Positions 1 to 7,229 are shown, numbered from the stretch's first letter. The stretch: DNA of 10,160 nt from an uncultured Actinomyces sp. (GCA_938030835.1 CALHID010000299.1:1-10160), one strand, 5' to 3'. The notes: generated from the sequence alone by a model not told the origin. Program-made: numbers and translations.

Positions 1-1086
1 AGCAGCCGCGGAGTCATCAACCTTCTTTGCGATGGAGAAGACCTGCTTTGCCGCGGCACCCGCATCTGCACCCAGGACGACGTCCTGAGCTGAAACGATA
101 CGGGGTTGCATATCGTTCGCAGTAATATCCGCAGTGTTCCAGTAGTGGCCGGATACAACCTCGGGGACGTGACCGTACAGAACAATGATCGCGAACTTAT
201 TTGCGGGGACCTCGGGAAGCTTGATTTCCAGCTTGTTCGCCGAGCAGGTGATGGTCGCGTTCTGACGAATTGCTCCGCCGGACACATCTGGCCCGTTGTA
301 GCCGTTAGCAACCGAGTCAACGAGCTTCAGATTCGCTTCGTTGTTCTTCAACTGCGGTTCAAGATCAGCACAGTTGAAGTCCCACTTCGGATCTTCGGAG
401 TTATCAACAACGGTGACGTTCTTCAGGCCGTTCTCTCCACCAGGAACCGTAATACGCCACGCGAGCGTACGGTTCGTGTTGTACATGTTGAAGAGCCAGC
501 CATCCTTGCGGAAATCAACACCGACACCAATGCCGGGCTGGATGTTCACATCAACCGACTTCGTCTCGGTCAGATGGAAAGGCTGAGTCTTACCGACCTC
601 ATTCTTAGATAGGGTCAGCTGCGAGGTCGTAATAACCCAGCCATCCCAAGAAGCTGCGCCTTCAGCTGCCTCATTGAAGACAACCTTGACGGTGCCATCC
701 GGCCCCCAGGTGCCACAGCCAATGACTGTACCCGTTGAAGACTTCACATCGAAATTGAAGGGCATAATCGGCTTAGCCGACTTTGTTGAAAGCTTGTACT
801 GGAAGTACTGGCCTGCGGTCACCTTCGAGCTGGTCGACCACTTGACTTTAAAACCAACGGTTGCCCCGACGGTGAAGCTTGTCTTCGGGTTACCACTTTG
901 ATCGGTCAGCTCAGGTTCACCGATTGTCATTTTCGATGAAATATCCGTGGTGGGCGCCGGACAGGTTGCGGCGAGGGCGGCGGGAGCGGCAGCGTCAGAG
1001 AAGATCTCAACGGCACCGATACCACCAACCGCAAGTGTCAGCGCTGCGAGCGCAGAAACCGCGCGCTTAGTGCGGAGGGTTGTCAT
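1..1086 (-). CDS. Secreted adhesin-like surface protein, N-terminal part (runs off left edge)
   Basis: Translation from ATG 1086 gives 362 uninterrupted codons reaching base 1, so the C-terminus lies outside the window. The start is supported by a GGAG motif (minus strand of 1095-1098) 8 nt upstream. Residues 1-41 form a signal peptide: MTTLRTKR, a hydrophobic AVSALAALTLAVGG stretch, then an Ala-rich end with likely cleavage at ALA/AT near residue 40. Residues about 42-180 and 181-330 look like two beta-rich, Thr/Ser/Asn-rich Ig-like adhesin domains. Cysteines are at 42, 124, 239 and 281, one pair per proposed domain. The second domain ends with YWNTADIT (315-322), as adhesin domains often do. 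At 350-357 VFSIAKKV resembles the opening of the prealbumin-like (DUF5979-type) repeats of actinomycete LPXTG surface proteins. An LPXTG anchor and repeats would be expected beyond the edge but cannot be seen. The ligand is unknown. Confidence 0.8.
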   Translation of the reverse strand, partial: MTTLRTKRAVSALAALTLAVGGIGAVEIFSDAAAPAALAATCPAPTTDISSKMTIGEPELTDQSGNPKTSFTVGATVGFKVKWSTSSKVTAGQYFQYKLSTKSAKPIMPFNFDVKSSTGTVIGCGTWGPDGTVKVVFNEAAEGAASWDGWVITTSQLTLSKNEVGKTQPFHLTETKSVDVNIQPGIGVGVDFRKDGWLFNMYNTNRTLAWRITVPGGENGLKNVTVVDNSEDPKWDFNCADLEPQLKNNEANLKLVDSVANGYNGPDVSGGAIRQNATITCSANKLEIKLPEVPANKFAIIVLYGHVPEVVSGHYWNTADITANDMQPRIVSAQDVVLGADAGAAAKQVFSIAKKVDDSAAA

Positions 1087-1094
1087 AGGAAAGA

Positions 1095-1098
1095 CTCC
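1095..1098 (-). promoter_or_regulatory. Ribosome binding site of the adhesin gene
   Basis: GGAG on the minus strand, 8 nt before ATG 1086. It fixes the start of the signal-peptide-bearing reading frame. Confidence 0.65.
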
Positions 1099-1114
1099 AA
1101 AAATCCGAAGATTG

Positions 1115-1165
1115 ACAGATTCAAGAATATATTACAGCTAATCGGACTTAAATTCCTAGCGTTTT
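1115..1165 (-). promoter_or_regulatory. Probable promoter region of the adhesin gene
   Basis: The 116-bp gap between the 419-aa gene and the adhesin start is clearly AT-richer than its surroundings. On the minus strand it holds TAATAT (1134-1129) overlapping TATATT (1131-1126), either of which could be a -10 box. No good -35 box sits at the right distance, so the exact promoter is uncertain. An upstream AT-rich stem (GAAAT/ATTTC, 1173-1190) could be part of a terminator for the preceding gene but has no T-run. The gap suggests the adhesin is its own transcription unit. Confidence 0.35.
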
Positions 1166-1202
1166 CTCAGTGAAATTTATTCAGATTTCATTCATTAACA
1201 TC

Positions 1203-2462
1203 TCATAAAGAAACCAGGAAGTCATCCTCATCAACCACGGCTCCGCCCGTAATTCCAAGGATAATTGTTGCTGCAGACTCAATATCCCGGGTTGAACGCA
1301 TCCGCTCCAAACGCTCAGAACGAGTGACGATACTCTCAGGGACCTCGACATTTCCCTTAGGAAGCCAGCGCAGTCGATATTCAATCACCGCTCCCTGCGC
1401 CCATTCCTCCCAGCGCAAAACGTGAGGAACCTGCTCAACCTGATGCACTTCAACCATCATGATCGACTGATTCCCGATAGGGCTGAGCAAAGCAAAACCA
1501 TCAACTACTTGTTCAGCACTGAGTGCATGTTCACGATCCCGCGCTAAGGCTTCTCGCAAGTCATCACTCAACTCTTGCACTACCGAACGCAGCTCTCGTT
1601 CGGCCTCGGCATCGCGACGGCTCTGACGGGAAGGCGCTCCCCGCACATCAGCGACCAACTCGCGTGAATCAATCGTCTCTGGAAAAGCCTCAGCCAAGGC
1701 CTCGGCAAGCTCAGCGGGACCCACCCAGCGCGGCGAATACACGGCCAAGGACACTGCGGAATCAGGATCGGGCTGCATAACAACGCCACTTCCCGCAATG
1801 CGCACAGCCCCGGCCAAGCGCCGAGCCATCCGCTCCAGCACCAGCAGGACCTGATATTCGAGGCCAACGGGCAAGCCCTCCGGGAATGCCGCAGCCCAGC
1901 GGTCACTCGCGGCAAGCTCAGGAGGCGCAGGTTCCCCGCGCATCGGCTCGCACTCCACAACCCACGCATGAGTGAGGTCTGCAGCCAAGCCGAGTGGGCC
2001 TCGGACGTTCACGGGAAGCGCCCACGGGCCAGTAAGCTCTACTCCCCCGCGAAGATGCAGGCGACCGGGAGCAACCCAATGCGCCTCGTCCCACGCAGAA
2101 ACAGCCAGGGCCTCAAGCTCATCATCTTCAACGGAAGCGCCCACGCAGAAGAGGTGATTCGCCAGTCCAAGCTCAACAGGAAGGGGCAAAACCTCACGCG
2201 CAGCGGAAGTGGCGCCCATAGACACGCGCGCAACATGGTCATCAAGGCGAATCTCGCCGGTGCCATTTACTCGCAGAGCGGTGTCGAAAGCACGCATCCC
2301 CCCGACTGAGGTCATCGAGGTTTCAGTTAACGGATGCGAAGCCGTCTGACTCAGCGAGGACTGGACACCTCGCGCGGAATCATGAGCCTGTCCAGCAGGA
2401 GTAGCTTCTAAACGCTCGCGAAAGGACCGGCGTTTGGGAGGTAGCGATGCTTCTTGACCCAC
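1203..2462 (-). CDS. Uncharacterised 419-aa protein, translationally linked to dcd
   Basis: I do not recognise this family. The frame opens with GTG 2462, 2 nt after the dcd stop (TGA-TC-GTG), so translation is probably coupled to dcd; no clear Shine-Dalgarno is visible. Residues 1-48 are polar and low in predicted structure. In-frame ATGs at residues 50 and 56 (2315 and 2297) are possible real starts. Residues about 58-270 are a mixed alpha/beta, Ala/Leu/Glu-rich body with several short hydrophobic strands (e.g. VRIAGSGVVMQP, 220-231). Residues 280-315 are a highly charged helix, possibly coiled coil. Residues 320-419 form a second globular part with Trp-rich strands (VLRWEEWAQGAVIEYRLRW) and an acidic C-terminus. 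There is no signal peptide or transmembrane segment, so it is probably cytoplasmic. No catalytic motif was identified. Linkage to dcd does not by itself imply nucleotide metabolism. Confidence 0.8.
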   Translation of the reverse strand: MGQEASLPPKRRSFRERLEATPAGQAHDSARGVQSSLSQTASHPLTETSMTSVGGMRAFDTALRVNGTGEIRLDDHVARVSMGATSAAREVLPLPVELGLANHLFCVGASVEDDELEALAVSAWDEAHWVAPGRLHLRGGVELTGPWALPVNVRGPLGLAADLTHAWVVECEPMRGEPAPPELAASDRWAAAFPEGLPVGLEYQVLLVLERMARRLAGAVRIAGSGVVMQPDPDSAVSLAVYSPRWVGPAELAEALAEAFPETIDSRELVADVRGAPSRQSRRDAEAERELRSVVQELSDDLREALARDREHALSAEQVVDGFALLSPIGNQSIMMVEVHQVEQVPHVLRWEEWAQGAVIEYRLRWLPKGNVEVPESIVTRSERLERMRSTRDIESAATIILGITGGAVVDEDDFLVSL

Positions 2463-2464
2463 GA

Positions 2465-3046
2465 TCAGCGCTCGATACGGGTGCGGCTAAAGCGAAGGTG
2501 AGTACGCGAGGGCGTCGGCCCGCGCTGACCCTGGTAGTGAGAACCCAGGCCTTCACTGCCGTAGGGGTGCTCGGCGGGCGAGGACAGGTCGAAGAAGCAC
2601 AGCTGCCCGATCTTCATGCCCGGGTAGAGCAGAATCGGCATGGTCGCAGTATTCGACAGTTCCAGGGTGACGTGGCCAGAAAAGCCGGGGTCAATAAAGC
2701 CAGCGGTGGAGTGGGTGAGCAGGCCCAAGCGCCCCAGCGAAGACTTTCCTTCAAGGCGCGCAGCGATGTCGTCGCCCAGGGTCACCAGCTCATAGGTTGC
2801 ACCCAGCACAAACTCACCGGGGTGCAGCACGAAGGGATCATCCGGCCCCACGTCCACGCTGTGGGTCAGGTCAGATTGATCGGCAGCGGGATCGATCACC
2901 GGATAGCGGTGATTATCGAAGAGGCGGAAGAGGCGATCCAAACGCACGTCGATACTTGCGGGTTGAATCAGAGAGCGATCAAGCGGATCCAATTGAATAC
3001 GTCCGCTATCAAGGCTTGCTGAAATATCGCGATCACTGAGCAGCAT
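2465..3046 (-). CDS. dcd: dCTP deaminase, probably dUMP-forming (bifunctional dCTP deaminase/dUTPase)
   Basis: This cytoplasmic enzyme of pyrimidine deoxynucleotide synthesis deaminates dCTP. Actinobacterial members such as Mycobacterium tuberculosis Rv0321 also remove pyrophosphate to give dUMP for thymidylate synthesis. The 193-aa length is normal for the trimeric dUTPase-fold family. The signature runs from EGKSSLGR (99-106) through HSTAGFIDPGFSGH (112-125) to LELSN (128-132). The Ser102, Arg106 and Glu129 positions match the known catalytic set, with Glu129 as the general base. YPGMKIGQL (141-149) and the C-terminal GSHYQGQRGPTPS (168-180), which closes over the triphosphate, are both present. 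The start is ATG 3046; it has no good Shine-Dalgarno, and the transcript may be leaderless. It diverges from mutY and is followed after 2 nt by the 419-aa gene. The bifunctional activity is inferred from lineage. Confidence 0.96.
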   Translation of the reverse strand: MLLSDRDISASLDSGRIQLDPLDRSLIQPASIDVRLDRLFRLFDNHRYPVIDPAADQSDLTHSVDVGPDDPFVLHPGEFVLGATYELVTLGDDIAARLEGKSSLGRLGLLTHSTAGFIDPGFSGHVTLELSNTATMPILLYPGMKIGQLCFFDLSSPAEHPYGSEGLGSHYQGQRGPTPSRTHLRFSRTRIER

Positions 3047-3052
3047 GGTGCC

Positions 3053-3061
3053 ATTCTCGCA
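3053..3061 (-). promoter_or_regulatory. Candidate extended -10 for dcd, leaderless
   Basis: The minus strand reads TG-C-GAGAAT (3061-3053), an extended -10 match, ending 6 nt before the dcd ATG. That spacing would place transcription start at or next to the start codon, consistent with the missing Shine-Dalgarno. The -35 is not recognisable. Inference from sequence only. Confidence 0.35.
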
Positions 3062-3109
3062 CAGTTTGGGGTGAGCCTACGCGCCTCAGCGGGCGCGTTG
3101 GGTGACGGC

Positions 3110-3115
3110 TAAGCT
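3110..3115 (+). promoter_or_regulatory. Candidate -10 for mutY, leaderless
   Basis: TAAGCT fits TANNNT and ends 6 nt before GTG 3122. No Shine-Dalgarno precedes that GTG, so a leaderless transcript beginning at the start codon is plausible. The -35 region is unconvincing. Confidence 0.35.
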
Positions 3116-3121
3116 ACCTGT

Positions 3122-4024
3122 GTGCCTGTGACCGAAAGAGAAACTACCCGAAGCGCCATCATGGAGTGGTACCGCCTTCATCGACGCGATCTTCCCATGC
3201 GCGCCGATGATGTTTCCCCGTGGGGCACGCTTGTTTTTGAGGTCATGAGCCAGCAAACCCCCATCCCTCGCGTTCAGCCGATTTGGGAGCGCTGGATGAG
3301 CCTGTGGCCAACTCCCGCTGATCTTGCGAAAGCCTCCCCAGCCGAGGTGCTTGTCGAGTGGAGCCACCTGGGTTACCCATCGCGGGCTCTGCGCCTTCGC
3401 GACTGCGCACTGAGTATCACGCGCGATTTCGGAGGCCTTCTCCCCTCCACGTACGAGGCCTTGCTGGAGCTGCCAGGAATTGGCCCCTACACCGCCAGCG
3501 CAATTGCATCCTTCCAGTTCCACCAGCGTATCCCAGTCCTTGATACGAATATTCGGCGTGTGTTCGCGCGAATCTGCGACGGGGTCGAATTCGCGCGACG
3601 TTCCGCACCTTCGCGGTCTGAGTTCGCTGCGGCGATGGAATGGCTGCCCGAAGACGGTGCAGAGTGCGCGCTGTGGAATGTGGCGATTATGGAGTTTGGA
3701 GCGCTTGTCTGCACGCAGCGCTCCCCCAAATGCGACGGCTGCCCGCTACGCGAGAACTGCGCGTGGGCAAAGGGTGGTTTCCCGCCCGCCGAGGTCCGGC
3801 CTCGTGGGCAAAGTTGGAAGGGAACCGACCGGCAGGCTCGGGGGCGCGTGATGGCGGCTTTGCGCGCCTCTCCCTCGGGAATTTCGATTGACGAGGCCGT
3901 CGCCGCGGCACGCTTAGAGGGCGCGGATCCGCAGCAGGCTCCTCGCGTCATTGAGGCTCTGATACGCGATGGCCTGGTTGCCGAAGAGGTGGCAACCAGG
4001 CACATCACTCTTCCTCGGGAGTGA
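3122..4024 (+). CDS. mutY: A/G-specific adenine DNA glycosylase
   Basis: MutY removes adenine mispaired with 8-oxoguanine and so prevents G:C to T:A transversions during base-excision repair. The catalytic Glu is E40 in FEVMSQQT. The helix-hairpin-helix LPGIGPYTASAIASF occupies 117-131, and the catalytic Asp is D141 in VLDTNIRR. The iron-sulfur cluster ligands C197, C204, C207 and C213 show the exact C-x6-C-x2-C-x5-C spacing. QQT replaces the LQQTQV of E. coli only partly (SQQTPI), and HLGYPSRALRL is the actinobacterial form of the GLGYYARAR region. At 300 aa it lacks the full C-terminal NUDIX-like 8-oxoG recognition domain of the 350-aa E. coli enzyme; residues 235-300 instead look like a short helical, winged-helix-like tail. 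The start is GTG 3122, with an alternative GTG two codons on. It converges with the importer operon. Confidence 0.95.
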   Translation: MPVTERETTRSAIMEWYRLHRRDLPMRADDVSPWGTLVFEVMSQQTPIPRVQPIWERWMSLWPTPADLAKASPAEVLVEWSHLGYPSRALRLRDCALSITRDFGGLLPSTYEALLELPGIGPYTASAIASFQFHQRIPVLDTNIRRVFARICDGVEFARRSAPSRSEFAAAMEWLPEDGAECALWNVAIMEFGALVCTQRSPKCDGCPLRENCAWAKGGFPPAEVRPRGQSWKGTDRQARGRVMAALRASPSGISIDEAVAAARLEGADPQQAPRVIEALIRDGLVAEEVATRHITLPRE

Positions 4025-4029
4025 GGAAG

Positions 4030-4059
4030 GGGCTGGACCCCGGAGGGTGGGCCTAGCCC
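4030..4059. terminator. Hairpin between the convergent mutY and malG-type genes
   Basis: GGGCT (4030-4034) pairs with AGCCC (4055-4059), and inside it ACCC (4037-4040) pairs with GGGT (4045-4048) around a CGGA loop. An internal loop separates the two stems. There is no T-tract on either side, and the right arm overlaps the permease stop codon. It is a possible bidirectional transcription barrier in a 28-bp convergent gap, but not a textbook rho-independent terminator. Confidence 0.3.
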
Positions 4060-4913
4060 TTGACTGCTCCTGCCATTGCGAAACTTCCTCCGGAAACCTT
4101 CTGCATGATTGCGTACAGAACCAGAGCCGGGCTGGAATAGATCACCGCGAATGCGGCAAGCTTTCCATAAACAACGGCTCCGTGAGTTCCGAAGAACTGG
4201 TAAATTGCGACGGCAGCTGGCTGAATATCCGGATCAGTCGTCAAGATGAAGGGAACGAAGAAGTTCCCCCAGGTCGCGGTGAATATGAAGATAAAGACGA
4301 CCAACAGACCGGGTTTCATCAGGGGAAGAACAATGGTTCGCAGAGCCTTGAGGGCGCTGGCGCCATCGACCCAGGCTGCTTCTTCAAGAGACACAGGGAC
4401 AGAGTCCATGAAGTTCTTAAGCATCCACACGGCCATGGGCAGTGAGGTTGCAGTCATGAAGCAGATGATGCCGGGCATCGAATCGATCAGATCGAGGCTG
4501 ACGAAGAGCGAGTACACGGGAACCATCAGTGCCGTAATGGGCAAGCAGGTTCCAAAAAGAATCGTGTACATGAATCCGCGAGCGAAACGACTCTTGTAGC
4601 GAGACAGCGGGTAGGCCGCGAGCGCGCCGACGACAACGGTCAGGATTGCCGTTCCGAAGGAGAGAATCGCAGAATTCCAAAGGGGAAGCCAGGTTCGGTC
4701 AAATGTCGCGATGTCCGTGTAATTCTCGGTCGTGAAATGCTCAGGAACACTCAGGGAGACGGTTGCCGTTGGGTTGAAGGAGGCAAAGAGCACCCACGCC
4801 AATGGAATCAGGAATGAAATTCCGATCAATGCCAAGACGATGCTTGAGATCAAGCGAACCGTTTTCTCGCGCGGATTAGCGACGGAGGGGATTTCCTTAG
4901 CTTGCGTAGCCAT
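4053..4913 (-). CDS. Sugar ABC transporter permease, MalG type (CUT1 family)
   Basis: One of two inner-membrane subunits of a carbohydrate importer; it forms half of the translocation channel and docks one copy of the cytoplasmic ATPase. The 286-aa length is typical. Predicted membrane segments lie near 22-45, 82-104, 113-140, 147-166, 202-225 and 250-272, the usual six. The EAA loop is at 178-197 (EEAAWVDGAS...IVLP), with EAA at 178-180, Gly184 and LP at 196-197. The FTTENYTDI segment (60-68) is also characteristic of MalG-like permeases. The start is ATG 4913, overlapping the stop of the MalF-type gene by one base (TGATG). A strong GGAGG (minus strand of 4921-4925) lies 7 nt upstream, so the gene is translated efficiently and coupled. 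It is the last gene of the operon. No ATPase gene follows; the next gene is convergent mutY. Confidence 0.94.
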   Translation of the reverse strand: MATQAKEIPSVANPREKTVRLISSIVLALIGISFLIPLAWVLFASFNPTATVSLSVPEHFTTENYTDIATFDRTWLPLWNSAILSFGTAILTVVVGALAAYPLSRYKSRFARGFMYTILFGTCLPITALMVPVYSLFVSLDLIDSMPGIICFMTATSLPMAVWMLKNFMDSVPVSLEEAAWVDGASALKALRTIVLPLMKPGLLVVFIFIFTATWGNFFVPFILTTDPDIQPAAVAIYQFFGTHGAVVYGKLAAFAVIYSSPALVLYAIMQKVSGGSFAMAGAVKG

Positions 4914-5854
4914 CAGTCCACCTCCGGCTTCAATGCGCGAATGTAAACCAGAGCGAAGAGCGCACCCAGCACAATGGTCACCGTCGCAATAGCCGTACCG
5001 TAACCAATCAGAGAGTTCTTAAAGGCTTCTTGGTAGGCCATGACCGGCAGGGTTGTCGACTGAGTTCCCGGGCCGCCGCCCGTCATCACCCACAGGAGCG
5101 TAAAAACGCCCAGGGTTTGAAGGGTGGTCAGGAGCAGGTTGGTGGAGATAGAGCCCTTGATCATGGGAATGGTGACAAAGAAGAATCGCTGCCAGCCCCG
5201 TGCTCCGTCGACTTTTGCCGCTTCTTGAATTTCCGGTGGAACTTCGGCCAGCGCCGCGGAATACACCATCATTGAGAAGGCCGTACCGCGCCAGATATTG
5301 GCCATGATGACCGAGAACATGGGGAAAGTCAGGAGCCAGGTTGTTCCGCCGAGGCCGATGTAACCCAGCAGGACGTTGAGTGTTCCGTCAGTGGAGAAGA
5401 AAGCATAGAGCGCGAAGGCGGCGACGATTTCGGGCATGACCCAGGCGATCACAACAACGCCACCGACAAGTGTGGAAAGGATCTTCGGCGCCTTACGCAT
5501 GAGCATTGCCAAGGCCAGACCCAAGATGTTCTGGCCGACAACAGCTGACGCAAACACAAAGATGACGGTAAGCAGGACTGCTTTCCAGAAAGCATTGCTG
5601 GTCAGCAGTTCCGCATAGTTTTCGAGGCCAACAAATTCGGGGTTTGCCGCTTTGTAGCCCGAAAGGGCGGCATTGGTCAAAGACCCATATACCGAGTATG
5701 CAATGGGACCGACGAGGAACACCGCCATAAGAGCAACTGCTGGAAACAGCAGGCCCATTCGGCCCGTTTGGCGGGCGATGCGAGAAATCAGTGTCTCGCG
5801 TCGCCCGCCAAGGGTCGCAGTGCTCTCGGTCCCCACACGAACCGAGGTGGACAT
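4913..5854 (-). CDS. Sugar ABC transporter permease, MalF type (CUT1 family)
   Basis: Membrane partner of the MalG-type subunit. It is 313 aa with a 32-residue polar cytoplasmic N-terminus. Predicted membrane segments lie near 34-58, 92-116, 130-152, 174-198, 238-258 and 286-306. The EAA loop is at 211-230 (EAAKVDGARGWQRFFFVTIP), with EAA at 211-213, Gly217 and the IP pair at 229-230. MTGGGPG (257-263) followed by a TxxLPVMAYQEAF segment is the conserved MalF/UgpA-like signature after the fifth segment. It lacks the large periplasmic P2 loop of E. coli MalF, as is normal for CUT1 permeases of this size. ATG 5854 follows the binding-protein stop by one base (TAA-C-ATG) with no strong Shine-Dalgarno, which suggests translational coupling. 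The substrate cannot be told from the permeases. Confidence 0.94.
   Translation of the reverse strand: MSTSVRVGTESTATLGGRRETLISRIARQTGRMGLLFPAVALMAVFLVGPIAYSVYGSLTNAALSGYKAANPEFVGLENYAELLTSNAFWKAVLLTVIFVFASAVVGQNILGLALAMLMRKAPKILSTLVGGVVVIAWVMPEIVAAFALYAFFSTDGTLNVLLGYIGLGGTTWLLTFPMFSVIMANIWRGTAFSMMVYSAALAEVPPEIQEAAKVDGARGWQRFFFVTIPMIKGSISTNLLLTTLQTLGVFTLLWVMTGGGPGTQSTTLPVMAYQEAFKNSLIGYGTAIATVTIVLGALFALVYIRALKPEVD
4921..4925 (-). promoter_or_regulatory. Ribosome binding site of the MalG-type permease inside the MalF-type gene
   Basis: GGAGG on the minus strand, 7 nt before ATG 4913 and inside the last codons of the upstream permease. It supports this start and the one-base overlap. Confidence 0.75.
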
Positions 5855-5855
5855 G

Positions 5856-7223
5856 TTACTTCGCCGCTTCGATGTTCTTCTCGCCGACGATCTTCACCAG
5901 GCCCTCGTCATAAGCCTTTGCGGCCTGTTCGGGGGTCTGTTCCTTGGTGACCACGGATTCGGTGGCTGTCTGGATATTCGTGGAGATCTGCGGGTAGTCG
6001 GGAGTTGCAGGGCGGAAGTGAGTGTACTTGACGATTCCAGCGAAGAACTCGAAGGAGGGGTTGGCCTTGAGGTACTCGGGATCGGAGACGATGTCCTTAC
6101 GGACGGCAATCGCGGAGGTCGCGATGGAGTACTGCAGAGAGCCCTTCTTGTTCAGAGCGGTCTTGACGAAGTCGGCTGCCAGTTCGGGATCCTTGGTCTG
6201 GGATCCAACGGAGAGTACCCAGCCACCGGAAAGCGTGGTGAATCCGGGTTCTTGTCCCTTCTGAGTCGGCATCTTTGCCAGACCGATGGTGTCTTGCCAT
6301 TCGGCCCACTTGGTGGAATCCTGCATCCACACGTAGGGAAGCCAGGAACCATCGATATCGATGGCGAGCTTGCCCTTGGGAAGGAGCTCAGTGGAAACGC
6401 GAGTACCGACTGCCTTGTCCAGAGCAACGTCGTTGGAGGGGGCCAGGCCTTCGGAGTATGCGGTCTGGTAGAAGGTCAGAGCGTCCTTAAAGCCCTGGGA
6501 GCCACTGACCCACTTGTTGGTATCGGTGTTGTACAGGGTGTCCTGAGTTCCGTAGAGCAGCATTTCGAAGCCTTGCATGGTGGTCTGTTCGCCACCGGCG
6601 CGGCCTGCGTAGATGTTCATGGGGATAACGCCGGGCACCTTTTCCTTGATGGTGCGTGCTGCGGAAAGAATCTCGTCCCAGTTCTTGGGCTGCCAATCGG
6701 TCGGCAGACCTGCCTGCTCGAAGATCTTCTTGTTGAAGTAGATACCGCGGGTATCGGTGCCGAAGGGAACACCGTAGAGCTTGCCATCCATGCCCTTTGC
6801 GCCCTGAGTCGAGCTTTCGGGATACTGGCTCCACTCATCCCAGTCCTTCACGTACTGATCGATGGGCAGTAGGTATCCAGCTGCAGCATCGCTCATGACC
6901 TGGAAGGTGTCTTCATAGATGATGTCGGGAGCCTTGGACTTCGACTTATTCATCAGTGCGAGCTTGGTGAAGTACTGGTCAGCCTCGGCTTCAACGGGCT
7001 GAAGATCGATGGTGACACCCTTGTGGGTCGACTCGAATTCTTCCTTCGCACGCTTCATGAAGTCTTCAACCTGTGGGAAAGACGAGGTCTTGTAGTAGGT
7101 GACGACAAGCGACTTTCCTTCTGAGCTTCCAGAAGCAGCCTTGTCCTTGGATCCAGAGCAGGCTGTCAGGCCAACAGCTGCGATACCGACTACGGCAACA
7201 GCCGCGAGTGCACGTCGTGCCAT
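5856..7223 (-). CDS. Sugar-binding lipoprotein of a CUT1 ABC importer (SBP family 1)
   Basis: The extracellular receptor that captures the carbohydrate and delivers it to the permease pair. Residues 1-22 are a lipoprotein signal peptide: MARRA, a hydrophobic core, and lipobox LTAC with Cys22 as the lipidated residue. A Ser/Gly/Lys linker follows to about residue 35. The mature part has the usual two-lobe binding-protein layout, including APDIIYEDTFQVMSDAAAGYLLPID, GKLYGVPFGTDTRGIYFNKKIFEQAGLP and a KLAIDIDGSW strand-turn with GGWVLSV further on, all hallmarks of the maltose/oligosaccharide family. The 455-aa length is normal. The frame could extend upstream to 7277, but ATG 7223 has AAAGGAG in front and gives a proper signal peptide. 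It is the first gene of the operon, with permeases 1 nt downstream. The aromatic residues do not allow a firm substrate call. Confidence 0.93.
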   Translation of the reverse strand: MARRALAAVAVVGIAAVGLTACSGSKDKAASGSSEGKSLVVTYYKTSSFPQVEDFMKRAKEEFESTHKGVTIDLQPVEAEADQYFTKLALMNKSKSKAPDIIYEDTFQVMSDAAAGYLLPIDQYVKDWDEWSQYPESSTQGAKGMDGKLYGVPFGTDTRGIYFNKKIFEQAGLPTDWQPKNWDEILSAARTIKEKVPGVIPMNIYAGRAGGEQTTMQGFEMLLYGTQDTLYNTDTNKWVSGSQGFKDALTFYQTAYSEGLAPSNDVALDKAVGTRVSTELLPKGKLAIDIDGSWLPYVWMQDSTKWAEWQDTIGLAKMPTQKGQEPGFTTLSGGWVLSVGSQTKDPELAADFVKTALNKKGSLQYSIATSAIAVRKDIVSDPEYLKANPSFEFFAGIVKYTHFRPATPDYPQISTNIQTATESVVTKEQTPEQAAKAYDEGLVKIVGEKNIEAAK

Positions 7224-7229
7224 TGAACT

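Noticed and set aside
1112..1133. A plus-strand promoter with perfect TTGACA at 1112
   Set aside because: The TATATT downstream is only 10 nt away, nothing fits at 16-18 nt, and it would read antisense into the 419-aa gene.
2447..3022. A 191-codon plus-strand frame antisense to dcd
   Set aside because: dcd is certain on the other strand over the whole length; the frame is a shadow.
3487..4008. A 173-codon minus-strand frame antisense to mutY
   Set aside because: mutY has all catalytic and cluster residues on the plus strand; this is an antisense shadow.
5673..6872. A 399-codon plus-strand open frame antisense to the importer genes
   Set aside because: It covers the end of the binding-protein gene and the start of the MalF-type gene, both with clear families. 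The frame is open because of codon bias in the genes opposite; its product has no recognisable motif and no ribosome site.
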